Positions 8,942-16,807 of a DNA stretch of 64,000 bases are shown here, one piece after another (position 1 is the stretch's first letter; every line of letters starts with the position of its first letter). The position numbers and the translations under genes are program-made. A model generated the notes under the pieces. That model was given only the letters and a program-made list of their open reading frames with translations, made no database searches and was not told where the DNA came from. This DNA comes from Paenibacillus_L residui (GTDB lineage Bacteria > Bacillota > Bacilli > Paenibacillales > NBRC-103111): positions 37,127 to 101,126 of the forward strand of contig NZ_JBHTIU010000106.1 in the NCBI RefSeq assembly GCF_042677205.1, written 5' to 3'.

Positions 8942-9364
8942 TCAATCCTCGATCTCCCAAGCAGGATTCCAGACGATTTCCCATAAATGGCCATCGGGGT
9001 CCTGGAAGTGTCCCGAGTACCCGCCCCAGAAAGCGTCATGCGCGGGATCCGTAATGACAGCCCCTGCATTCCGGGCTTGTTCCATAATTCTGTCCACTTC
9101 TTCCTTGCTGCCTACATTATGGCCGATGGTCATTTCCGTCGGGCTCGGCGATCCCAGAGGGACCTTCGCCTCATGGGCGAGATCACGGCGGTTCCAGATG
9201 GCCAGTTTGACACCGGCCTGCAAGTCGAAAAAGGCGACCGCCCCGTGTTCAAACTCTTTGCCTATGATCCCTTGGGTCGGCAGGCCCAGTCCATCCCGAT
9301 AGAATTTTAATGATCTTTCCAAATCGTCCACGCCTAATGTGAGTACGGAAATTCGAGGCTTCAT
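8942..9364 (-). CDS. VOC-family (glyoxalase/bleomycin-resistance fold) protein
   Basis: 140 residues in two beta-alpha-beta-beta-beta halves: ISVLTLGVDDLERSLKFYRDGLGLP at the start, and DPAHDAFWGGYSGHFQDPDGHLWEIVWNP at the end, with the usual metal-ligand Glu in LWEIVW. AGGAGGAG lies four bases before the ATG at 9364. Members bind a metal and act as lyases, dioxygenases or binding proteins, and the specific reaction cannot be told. Confidence 0.83.
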   Translation of the reverse strand: MKPRISVLTLGVDDLERSLKFYRDGLGLPTQGIIGKEFEHGAVAFFDLQAGVKLAIWNRRDLAHEAKVPLGSPSPTEMTIGHNVGSKEEVDRIMEQARNAGAVITDPAHDAFWGGYSGHFQDPDGHLWEIVWNPAWEIED

Positions 9365-9426
9365 TATTCTCCTCCTGTGTCGATGTTTAATCTTTTCAGC
9401 AAATCATCGCATATTTAGGTCCATAA

Positions 9427-9519
9427 TCATTGTACAAAACGGACAATCGATTTAAATACTTGGCCTGGAGCTAATCCGTAGTAATGTTTAAACTTGTTAA
9501 TTACGGTCGGGATCGGCTC
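9427..9519 (-). pseudogene. possible C-terminal remnant of an AraC-type regulator
   Basis: Directly after the stop of the broken SRPBCC gene, and in the same frame, lies an open stretch reading VINKFKHYYGLAPGQVFKSI before a TGA at 9427. FK-x-YYGL-x-PGQ resembles the last helix of AraC-family DNA-binding domains. There is no start codon or ribosome binding site. The resemblance is short and uncertain. Confidence 0.25.
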
Positions 9520-9525
9520 CCCTTC

Positions 9526-9666
9526 TCACGCGATGGCTTGGACGAGCTTATCCAGCGATTGATTCATGCCGGCAACGGCATTGTCTGACATGGGCCCAAG
9601 CACTGTCCAGCCGTATTCAAACGTGCGGGTAATGACAAGGGCTTGCTGATTCTCTTTTGAATTCAT
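9526..9666 (-). pseudogene. SRPBCC/AHSA1-domain protein with most of its domain deleted
   Basis: The 46-residue frame begins MNSKENQQALVITRTF, the standard first strand of AHSA1-like SRPBCC proteins. It then jumps straight to YGWTVLGPMSDNAVAGMNQS, the standard last strand and helix of the same family, which is normally about 150 residues long. So roughly 100 residues have been lost in frame while start and stop remain. Its ATG overlaps the stop of the ArsR gene as ATGA, the usual arrangement in ArsR-SRPBCC pairs. The product cannot form the ligand cavity and is probably non-functional. Confidence 0.8.
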
Positions 9667-10016
9667 TCGGGTTTCTCCTTTTCAATTTGGTTATTTGCAT
9701 GTTTCTTCATTTCTTCTTTTAATACTGCATCCAAGGTATCCAGTCTTCGGCTCCAGCGCTGTCTCATCCCCTTGGACCATTCCTCGAATTGGACCATTGC
9801 TTTAGTGTTGATTCGATAGATGCGCTGCTGTGCCCGCTTTTCCACCTCTACCAAATTCGCCCCGCGAAGAATTTTCAGATGTTGGGAAATCGCCTGCGGG
9901 CTGACTTTGAATTGATCGTAAATCTCGGATGCAGATAACCCGTCATGATCAGCGAGCATCTCCAGAATCCTGCGCCGGGTCGGGTCGGCAAGTGCAGAAA
10001 ATATATCGACAGGCAT
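9663..10016 (-). CDS. ArsR/SmtB-family (SdpR-like) transcriptional repressor
   Basis: 117 residues. FSALADPTRRRILEML opens the winged helix, and ASEIYDQFKVSPQAISQHLK is the recognition helix-turn-helix. GANLVEVEKRAQQRIYRINT is the wing and dimer strand. There are no cysteine metal ligands in the recognition helix, so this is the non-metal subgroup that is usually co-transcribed with an SRPBCC protein. That is the case here, although the partner is broken. It likely represses its own operon. Confidence 0.88.
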   Translation of the reverse strand: MPVDIFSALADPTRRRILEMLADHDGLSASEIYDQFKVSPQAISQHLKILRGANLVEVEKRAQQRIYRINTKAMVQFEEWSKGMRQRWSRRLDTLDAVLKEEMKKHANNQIEKEKPE

Positions 10017-10126
10017 CGTTAGTCGTTTTCCTCCCTTCCGGTTATTTCTGACTTCATATTAAATCTTTTCCTTAATAAAGTAAATACTTAAATAAAATAA
10101 ACAACAACATTTCTACGGCCAAACCG

Positions 10127-11044
10127 TCAATGCTGATACAGACGCGAAATTTGAAGCACTTGGCAGCGGAATTCATCAATAAACTCCGGCGGTGCCAGCA
10201 CCCTTACATGAATCCCAAAGCTCAAAAGATGCTGTACGGCCTTCTCCCTCGAATAATAATAGGCCTTTATCAGCAAGGTTCCATCGGGATTCTCCGCAAT
10301 ATCGGCGGCTTCGAACTCTTCCCTGACCCTAGCCTTCGCCGCGGGGTTAAAGCATAGCATTACATCCACGCCATCCGGCGGCTTTATGTTGCGGTCCTTA
10401 TCTATATCCTCAATGGTCAAGTTGCGGCGGACGAACCTTTCAGATAAGAGCTTCAAATTGTTCATGCGGGATAAACGAAAGACCCTGAGGGCCGAACGGA
10501 TACGACAGAACCCCCATAAATACCAAGCGCTCCGCTTCAGGTACAATCCCATGGGCTCAACCGTTCGGGACGTCTCTGCTCCCCTACTATCCATGTAGTC
10601 AAATTTCACTGTATGCATCTCCCGGACAGCAAGCTGAAGAGACCGTATCTTCTCCTTGACATCCGCATTCGAAGAGTGCCGGAAATCGAGGCTGAATGAG
10701 GCAGAGGTTGTGAAATCCTCCGGGATCAAAGCCCCGATTCTTTCAAGCAGCTCGGTCAGCTCGGAGTTATCCGTTGCCGATTGAATGCCTCGCAACGAAG
10801 TATAGATCGCAACTAAATGTTCCAGCGTCAATACTTGTTTATCTATCCGGTAGCCCGGCATAATTTCATACCCTCCGTCCGGACCGGGATAGGAAGCAAC
10901 AGGAATTCCAGCCTGATTAATCGCGTCGATATCCCGGTAGACAGTCCTTAAGGATACCTCGAACCTGTCCGCCAACTCGGCGGCAGTCACTCTTTTATTA
11001 CTGAGCAGACACATTGTAATAGCAAGTAATCGATCCAGCTTCAA
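10127..11044 (-). CDS. YafY-type HTH/WYL-domain transcriptional regulator
   Basis: 305 residues. MKLDRLLAITMCLLSNKRVT and AAELADRFEVSLRTVYRDID form the N-terminal HTH_11 domain. A WYL domain follows, with EMHTVKFDYMDSRGAETSRTVEPMGL style strands, then the WYLWGFC segment and a C-terminal WCX-like region (VMLCFNPAAKARVREEF). WYL proteins bind ligands or nucleic acid and regulate adjacent genes. It lies upstream of the ArsR gene on the same strand, 111 bases away. A second WYL regulator is encoded at 61714-62646. Confidence 0.87.
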   Translation of the reverse strand: MKLDRLLAITMCLLSNKRVTAAELADRFEVSLRTVYRDIDAINQAGIPVASYPGPDGGYEIMPGYRIDKQVLTLEHLVAIYTSLRGIQSATDNSELTELLERIGALIPEDFTTSASFSLDFRHSSNADVKEKIRSLQLAVREMHTVKFDYMDSRGAETSRTVEPMGLYLKRSAWYLWGFCRIRSALRVFRLSRMNNLKLLSERFVRRNLTIEDIDKDRNIKPPDGVDVMLCFNPAAKARVREEFEAADIAENPDGTLLIKAYYYSREKAVQHLLSFGIHVRVLAPPEFIDEFRCQVLQISRLYQH

Positions 11045-11229
11045 GCAAAATCCCCCCTATCCCGATTATATCGGCAACAGACCAAAAGCACGAGCGGCCC
11101 CCCAGCCTTCCGCAACGCTCCAGACTCCCGGCGCGCGGTGTTTGGCGTCGCATGACGGTGGTCAACCACTTAGCCATCATCCCAGCAACGGCTGACACCC
11201 AAGTGTACTTCATCCATCTTGAGCATTCT

Positions 11230-12653
11230 TCATTTTCCTATATACATACCTGTTAACGATCCCTGAGCGTCAGATAGCTGCCTTGGCGTTCCTGCAAAAA
11301 TAACCTGTCCGCCTTTATGACCGCCTTCCGGTCCAAGGTCGATCACCCAGTCCGCCTGTCTGATGATATCCAGGTTGTGTTCAATAACAATGACCGTACT
11401 GCCATTATCCACAAGTCGGTTTAGAATGGTCAACAAATGATCCACATCCGATAGATGAAGTCCCGTTGTCGGCTCGTCCATGACATAGATTTTTCCTTTC
11501 CTGTGCAATTCGCCCGCCAGCTTAATACGCTGGCATTCCCCTCCGGACAGCGTGCTTAACGGTTGGCCGAGTGTCAAATAATGCAAACCAACATCATCTA
11601 TAGCCTGCAGCTGGCGTCGTATCTCTTCTTTATCAAAAAATTCAAGCGCCTCTCACGGTTCAAGGTGAGATAATCCAGCCCTATGTCGATCAGATGCTGG
11701 AGCCGCTCCGCCAAAGCGGATACGAGCGGGGCCGCGATCGGATCTTTGATACGGTTTATCACTTTATGAAGCTCGCTTATCTCCATCGCAGAGCATTCCG
11801 CTATGTTAAGTCCGTTGATGGTGCAGCTTAAAGACGCCTGATTAAGACGGGCGCCCTTGCACTCCGGACACGCGACAAGGGTAATGAAGCGGTTCACCTT
11901 GCTTCGGGTACTCTCGGACAATTCGCTGCTGTCTCTTTGAATATACAGACGGTTGAATTTGTGGACGACTCCTTCATAATCAGACTGGATCGGTCCTCCC
12001 TTGGACGGAAGCTTTATTTTTTTGCCTTTGCCGTACAGCAGCAGCTCCCGCTCCTGCTCCGTATAGTCCGCAAGCTTCTTGTCATTATCGAATAAACCTG
12101 ACAAGGTATATGTTTTTAAATACCACGACCCTACGGAAAACACGGGAAATAATATCGCTCCTTCATTTAATGACTTCGATGGATCAAAGAGTTTGCGAAC
12201 ATCGAGCTCCACCTTTTTGCCGAGGCCTTGACATCCCGGACACATGCCTGCCGGATCGTTAAAGGAGAAGACGTGGGAGTACCCGACGAATGGCTTGCCT
12301 ACGCGCGAGTAAAGCAGGCGGAACATCGAATAAATATCGGTAATAGTGCCCAATGTCGAACGAGAGTTGCCCCCCAGACGTCTCTGATCAATAACGATGG
12401 CGGTGGACAGATTTTCTATCGAATCCATATCAGGCCGGCTGTGTTTAGGTAGACGATTTCGGATAAACGCCGTGAATGTTTCATTTAACAGCCGCTGTGC
12501 TTCCGCACTTATCGTATCGAAAACGATCGATGATTTACCCGATCCCGACACTCCGGTAAAAACCGTTATTTTCCGTTTGGGGATTCGAAGCGATACATTT
12601 TTCAAGTTATTTTCCCTGGCTCCCCGTATGACAATGTACTCCTGCTGTGACAT
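11230..12653 (-). pseudogene. UvrA-like (drug-resistance type) ATPase with an internal deletion and frameshift
   Basis: Frame one (12653 to 11598) encodes the first half of a short UvrA-like protein: Walker A in FTGVSGSGKSSIVFDT, the CPGCQGLG and CPECKGARLN zinc cysteines, then GLDYLTLNRE. At about 11652 the reading shifts. A second frame, open from about 11652 and ending at 11230, continues EALEFFDKEEIRRQLQAIDD, then the second-domain signature LSGGECQR and the Walker B YVMDEPTTGLH. Missing between them are the first-domain signature and Walker B and the second-domain Walker A, about 290 residues. The broken gene should give no working ATPase. Compare the paralogue at 59543-61519. Confidence 0.85.
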
Positions 12654-12777
12654 GGAACTCCCCCATTCGCTTTTTATCTAAAAGTATAAACCTACGACCC
12701 TGACATCCGTTTGTCAGGAATTTGCGGGACAAATTTTATTTTTGCAAAAATTATGCCCGTCCTTTGATGCCCATAAA

Positions 12778-12838
12778 TAAAAGCCCCCTTACAATCACAT
12801 GGAGAGAAGCTTCTCAATGAGAATGTCCAGGAGGCTTA
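12778..12838 (-). terminator. probable terminator downstream of the DoxX gene
   Basis: On the complement, AAGCCTCCT and AGGGGGCTT bracket a 40-base stem-loop that contains GAGAAGCTTCTC. TTTTATTT follows. It lies about 40 bases past the DoxX stop codon. Confidence 0.5.
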
Positions 12839-12875
12839 TAGCCGATTGCCTATGATATTGTTCTAACCCTGCCTG

Positions 12876-13334
12876 TCATCCAAGCTCTGGACCGAACATC
12901 GGTGATGACAGCAGGACCGCCGCTATGAAAACAATCTGCAGCACAATACGGAAAGACAGCTTTGGCACAGGCTTGCCGCCGATCGTCAATTTTTCCCGGG
13001 CGGCATATACGTTGGCGGGAAACATGGCAAGAAGCAGCACGGTCAAGCACACAGATGCAGCAAACGAGAAAGCCGGCAGCAGCAGGCCGATAGCCCCTGC
13101 AATTTCCAGACAACCGGTCACGGTCACAATCCATTCTCTTTTTGGAAAAAAAGGCGGGACCATCCGTATCAGATCAGGACGCCTCTTGCCCCAATGGGCG
13201 GAGGCGGCAAGCAGCAGCATGACCACTACAGCCGCCCGCAGGGAAGAATGCCAACCGTCGAAATAAGGCCAGCCAAGCAAGCCGATGCCCCGAAAGAGCA
13301 CAAAGGATGAAAGCAGAGCGATAAACGGAGCCAT
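12876..13334 (-). CDS. DoxX-family membrane protein
   Basis: 152 residues with four predicted membrane spans (FIALLSSFVLFRGIGLL, LRAAVVVMLLLAASAHW, WIVTVTGCLEIAGAIGLLL, FAASVCLTVLLLAMFPANVY) and a hydrophobic tail. FPANVYAAREK and the CLEIAGAIGLLLP motif fit DoxX-like proteins. The function of the family is poorly defined. It lies 18 bases downstream of the DUF2269 gene and in an apparent operon behind a TetR gene, which suggests that the TetR protein controls it. Confidence 0.8.
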   Translation of the reverse strand: MAPFIALLSSFVLFRGIGLLGWPYFDGWHSSLRAAVVVMLLLAASAHWGKRRPDLIRMVPPFFPKREWIVTVTGCLEIAGAIGLLLPAFSFAASVCLTVLLLAMFPANVYAAREKLTIGGKPVPKLSFRIVLQIVFIAAVLLSSPMFGPELG

Positions 13335-13352
13335 TGTTATCCCTCCCCGGAT

Positions 13353-13813
13353 TTAGAAGCTTTTTGCAATCATCAGATAAAGAATAACAACCGGCAGCAG
13401 AGTGGCGATGGTGCCGAAGACAGCCCACCAACGGGAAGCTCGGGCGTACTCCTCCGTGATGTACCCGCGATCCACACATGCGGCGCTATAACGGATCATG
13501 GCCCGCTGCAGGGGAAGGAGCACCGCCAGCCAGACTACGCCGGTAACCGCAAACAAGATCAACGACGCCATTAGCCAATTAAATCCCTGAGCGAGCATTT
13601 CCGTCTGAACAGCCATAACAATCCCCGATAGAATGATCAGGACGAGTCCCGGCAGAGTGAACACAAAATCGGCAAGCATGACGTTTTTGACCGCAGAGTG
13701 AATGACGACCGGATTTTTGTGCAGGTCCGCGCGAATTTCCAGAACGCCGCCGTAACGATATTTCCGACAAATAATACGACACCGGCCAAATGCAGTAACA
13801 GCCATAAATGCAT
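13353..13813 (-). pseudogene. DUF2269-family membrane protein interrupted by a one-base frameshift
   Basis: From the ATG at 13813 (AAAGGA upstream) one frame reads MHLWLLLHLAGVVLFVGNIV, then TAAFWK, the normal N-terminus of DUF2269 proteins. The rest of the family sequence (IRADLHKNPVVIHSAV, VMLADFVFTLPGLVLI and two more spans) lies in the next frame, to the stop at 13353. The two join at a short A-run (complement of TTT at 13736-13738), where one extra A would restore TTC TGG AAA ATT CGC. The span of 461 bases is one short of 154 codons. This could be a real mutation or a homopolymer error. Confidence 0.75.
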
Positions 13814-13839
13814 AGCGCATTTTCCTTTCTATGAAGCTA

Positions 13840-14430
13840 TTATTTTTTCAACAGATGGGCCATGAACGCCGATAAATCCCCGGCAGCGAATGAAACGGGG
13901 AGCGCTGGCAGCGAAGCCCGAACGCGCAGACCGAAAGCGAGCAGAACGAACAATTCCGCCGTCTTGTCCGGATCGACCGACTCCTGTATCACACCGTGCT
14001 GTTGGCCGATCATAATCCATTGTTTGGACAGATGCACCGATCTCTCATAGAAGCTCCGGAGCACTTCCGCGACGGCGGGTTCATCCTCCCTGCCCAGCAA
14101 ATACACGAGAACCTTATTGGTTACCTCCTCTGCATCCTCCAAGCCGGCCAGATTGTTCGAGATGATTTGCATCGGTCCGTCGAACGTTCTTCCGCCCTTC
14201 TCAACTTCGCTCATAAAATGTTCGTGGATCTCCTCCAGCCGTTCCTGCAGCACCCAGGCAAAAATTTCATCCTTGCTCTTCACATAATGGAAGATGGCCC
14301 CCTTGGACAACTGCGATTGATCCATAATATCCTTCATCGTTATAGCGTGGCAGCTTTTCTCCCTAAGCAATTGTTTTGTCGCATCCAGTAATTGCCGGAT
14401 GGTTTGTTTCCTGCGATCCTCATTCTTCAT
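13840..14430 (-). CDS. TetR-family transcriptional regulator
   Basis: 196 residues from the ATG at 14430, which has GGAGGA seven bases upstream. Longer upstream frames are ignored. QLLDATKQLLREKSCHAITMKDIMDQSQLSKGAIFHYV shows the TetR N-terminal helices and HTH. The C-terminal ligand domain ends ALPVSFAAGDLSAFMAHLLKK. A 17-base palindrome lies 39 bases upstream of the start and is the likely operator. It sits at the head of the DUF2269-DoxX operon, 26 bases before the first of those genes, and probably represses all three. Confidence 0.86.
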   Translation of the reverse strand: MKNEDRRKQTIRQLLDATKQLLREKSCHAITMKDIMDQSQLSKGAIFHYVKSKDEIFAWVLQERLEEIHEHFMSEVEKGGRTFDGPMQIISNNLAGLEDAEEVTNKVLVYLLGREDEPAVAEVLRSFYERSVHLSKQWIMIGQQHGVIQESVDPDKTAELFVLLAFGLRVRASLPALPVSFAAGDLSAFMAHLLKK

Positions 14431-14468
14431 AATCATTCCTCCAGACATTTTACATACTCTAATTATAA

Positions 14469-14485
14469 AAACCGACCGTCGGTTT
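14469..14485 (-). promoter_or_regulatory. TetR-type operator
   Basis: AAACCGAC-C-GTCGGTTT is a perfect 17-base palindrome in the promoter region of the leftward TetR gene. The ACCGACNGTCGGT core is typical of TetR-family sites, and autoregulation by the adjacent gene product is likely. Confidence 0.75.
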
Positions 14486-14591
14486 GTAAATAGGTATGGC
14501 AAATATTTTTCAACAAAATAGCCCATGGGCAAAATAAGGTCTCTCATGTCCGCAACATTTGTCCAATATGCCGGGCGGGCTTATTTTTTGC

Positions 14592-14620
14592 TTGCATATC
14601 ATTTTTTATTTTGCTATGAT
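14592..14620 (+). promoter_or_regulatory. sigma-A-type promoter of the rightward TetR/MFS operon
   Basis: TTGCAT at 14592-14597 and TATGAT at 14615-14620 are separated by 17 bases, a good housekeeping spacing. They read toward the TetR gene starting at 14655. A palindromic operator lies six bases beyond the -10 box. Confidence 0.65.
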
Positions 14621-14625
14621 GACTG

Positions 14626-14637
14626 ACGAACGTTCGT
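14626..14637 (+). promoter_or_regulatory. TetR-type operator over the transcription start
   Basis: ACGAACGTTCGT is a perfect 12-base palindrome just downstream of the -10 box, where a bound repressor would block initiation. The rightward TetR gene 18 bases further on is the obvious candidate repressor. Confidence 0.7.
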
Positions 14638-14654
14638 TAATTGAGGTGATAGGG

Positions 14655-15236
14655 TTGAAAAGCAATGAAATTAAAGAAGCCGCGTTAAAATATTTCACCA
14701 TCCATGGCTATGAAGGAGCCTCCCTGTCTCAAATCGCTGAAGAAGTCGGCATGAAGAAGCAATCCATTTACGCCCATTTCAAAGGGAAGGATGATCTTTT
14801 CCTGCAGGTTTTACGTGATGCGAAAGAGACGGAGCTGTCTTCCAAGTTAGAATATTTTCGTAATATGGATTCCCGCCATCCTGAACAGAATTTATATGGT
14901 TTTCTGCAGCTGGTCATAGATCTTTTCCAAAAAAATGAGCAGTTAACGTTTTGGCTGCGGATGTCCTTCTTCCCGCCGGCTCATCTGGCTCAAGCTATCG
15001 AGAAGGAAGTGATTGATCTCGAGGAGAAGGTACAGGCGGTACTGGAGAGCAAATTCCGGGATTGGATCGATGCCGATGCCATTGTCGGAGAGGCAGCGAA
15101 AACACCGACCCTCGCCTTCTTGGGAGTCGTCGATTCCATAATGATTGAGTTAGTATACGGCAATGATAAGAGAAGGCTGAAAGAAAAGCTGGAAGCCTCC
15201 TGGACGGTATTCTGGAGAGGAATTTCGCATCATTGA
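14655..15236 (+). CDS. TetR-family transcriptional regulator
   Basis: 193 residues starting at the TTG at 14655, chosen because GAGGTGAT lies just upstream and the promoter and operator end at 14637. An ATG at 14559 would precede the promoter. KEAALKYFTIHGYEGASLSQIAEEVGMKKQSIYAHFKGKDDLF is the HTH domain. The C-terminal part carries RLKEKLEASWTVFWRGI. It lies 26 bases upstream of an MFS efflux gene in the same direction, the normal layout for a repressor that releases its efflux pump when the drug binds. Confidence 0.85.
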   Translation: MKSNEIKEAALKYFTIHGYEGASLSQIAEEVGMKKQSIYAHFKGKDDLFLQVLRDAKETELSSKLEYFRNMDSRHPEQNLYGFLQLVIDLFQKNEQLTFWLRMSFFPPAHLAQAIEKEVIDLEEKVQAVLESKFRDWIDADAIVGEAAKTPTLAFLGVVDSIMIELVYGNDKRRLKEKLEASWTVFWRGISHH

Positions 15237-15262
15237 TACTTAGAGAAAGAAAGTGTTGATCC

Positions 15263-16465
15263 ATGAAAAAAACAATAAAAGAACAAAAAATGGTATTAGT
15301 CATACTTCTGAGCAATATATTCATAGCATTTCTGGGCATCGGCCTCGTCATCCCCGTCATGCCGTCTTTTATGAATATCATGCATTTGTCGGGAAAGACG
15401 ATGGGCTATCTTGTAGCGATCTTCGCGGTGGCACAGCTTCTGACATCTCCGTTCGCAGGACGATGGGTTGACCGTTATGGCAGGAAGAAAATCATCACCA
15501 TCGGCCTGCTCCTTTTCAGCGTTTCGGAACTTATCTTCGGTTTGGCTACGGAGGTATTGTGGCTTTACCTGTCCAGGATTTTGGGAGGAATCAGCGCCGC
15601 CTTTATTATGCCCGGGGTTACTGCATACGTGGCAGACATTACGTCTCTCGAGGAGAGACCCAAAGCGATGGGTTACGTTTCCGCGGCGATCAGCACCGGC
15701 TTTATTATAGGGCCGGGCGTCGGTGGCTTTATCGCCGAATATGGCGTTCGCATGCCTTTCTTCTTTGCGGCGGCGATTGCCTTCATAGCCTGTATCTCAT
15801 CTATTTTTATCCTAAAGGAGCAGCTTACCAAGGAACAGCTTAAGGAAATCTCTGCGGCTGCAAAGCATACTAGCTTTATTACAGATTTAAGAAAATCGCT
15901 TAATCCGCTTTACATTATTGCCTTTATCATCGTGTTTGTTCTTGCTTTCGGATTATCGGCCTATGAAACGGTTTTTAGCCTCTTTTCCGATCATAAATTC
16001 GGCTTTACGCCCAAGGACATAGCCACCATTATTACGATAAGCTCCATCTTCGGCGTTGTTGTGCAAATCTTCATGTTTGGAAAAATGGTCGATATTCTCG
16101 GTGAGAAGAAGCTGATCCAATTATGTTTGATTTCTGGCGCCATAATGGCGGTCGTATCTACCGTAATCTCGAACTTTTGGGTCGTGCTGGCCGTAACCTG
16201 CTTCATCTTCCTCGCCTTTGACCTGCTTCGTCCGGCATTGACAACCTCCCTATCCAGGTCTGCCGGCAAAGAGCAAGGATTTGTGGCGGGAATGAACTCC
16301 ACCTATACGAGCCTGGGTAATATCGTCGGGCCTGCGGTCGCTGGAATATTATTTGACTTAAACATCCATTATCCTTATCTTTTCGCTGCTGTCATTATGG
16401 CCATCGGACTCGGGATTACAATGATGTGGAAGGAGAATCCGATGGGAGAAAGCTTGCAGGAATAA
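15263..16465 (+). CDS. MFS multidrug efflux transporter (DHA1 type)
   Basis: 400 residues with 12 hydrophobic spans. GRWVDRYGRKKI is the family motif A between spans 2 and 3. LGGISAAFIMPGVTAYVADIT and GFIIGPGVGGFIAEYG (motif C, antiporter type) identify a drug:proton antiporter of the Bmr/NorA group. A duplicate of motif A in the second half is weak (GKMVDILGEKKL). It is co-transcribed with the TetR gene 26 bases upstream, and a strong terminator follows at 16481. The substrates cannot be predicted. Confidence 0.88.
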   Translation: MKKTIKEQKMVLVILLSNIFIAFLGIGLVIPVMPSFMNIMHLSGKTMGYLVAIFAVAQLLTSPFAGRWVDRYGRKKIITIGLLLFSVSELIFGLATEVLWLYLSRILGGISAAFIMPGVTAYVADITSLEERPKAMGYVSAAISTGFIIGPGVGGFIAEYGVRMPFFFAAAIAFIACISSIFILKEQLTKEQLKEISAAAKHTSFITDLRKSLNPLYIIAFIIVFVLAFGLSAYETVFSLFSDHKFGFTPKDIATIITISSIFGVVVQIFMFGKMVDILGEKKLIQLCLISGAIMAVVSTVISNFWVVLAVTCFIFLAFDLLRPALTTSLSRSAGKEQGFVAGMNSTYTSLGNIVGPAVAGILFDLNIHYPYLFAAVIMAIGLGITMMWKENPMGESLQE

Positions 16466-16480
16466 TCGGAAGAGCCTTGG

Positions 16481-16517
16481 GCGCCGAAGGAACCAACCCG
16501 GTTCCTTCGGCGCTTTT
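16481..16517 (+). terminator. rho-independent terminator of the TetR-MFS operon
   Basis: GCGCCGAAGGAACC at 16481-16494 pairs perfectly with GGTTCCTTCGGCGC at 16500-16513 across a five-base loop, followed by TTTT. It lies 15 bases after the MFS stop codon. Confidence 0.9.
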
Positions 16518-16807
16518 CCGCTTTTGCGAAGGCCCGGACCCTGTTTGACTACACCGGAAAGCAGCGCCCTCACGGAGGCTTCATCGGCTATTTATAAGTC
16601 TGGTCTTGACCGAAATGTTAAAAAGGGGTAAAAAGAAGGGAGTGAAGAAAGTTTTCCCAGAAAAAGGAGCATGTAGGAGAAGAATGAAGGTCGCCCACAT
16701 TCTCGGTTTGCTTCATATCGAACCGGTTGGGCATTTTCAGGTCTTACGCACAAGGTACAAGGTACCCTGTGACGAACAGACGGCCTTTCTGACCCTCATG
16801 ACAATCT

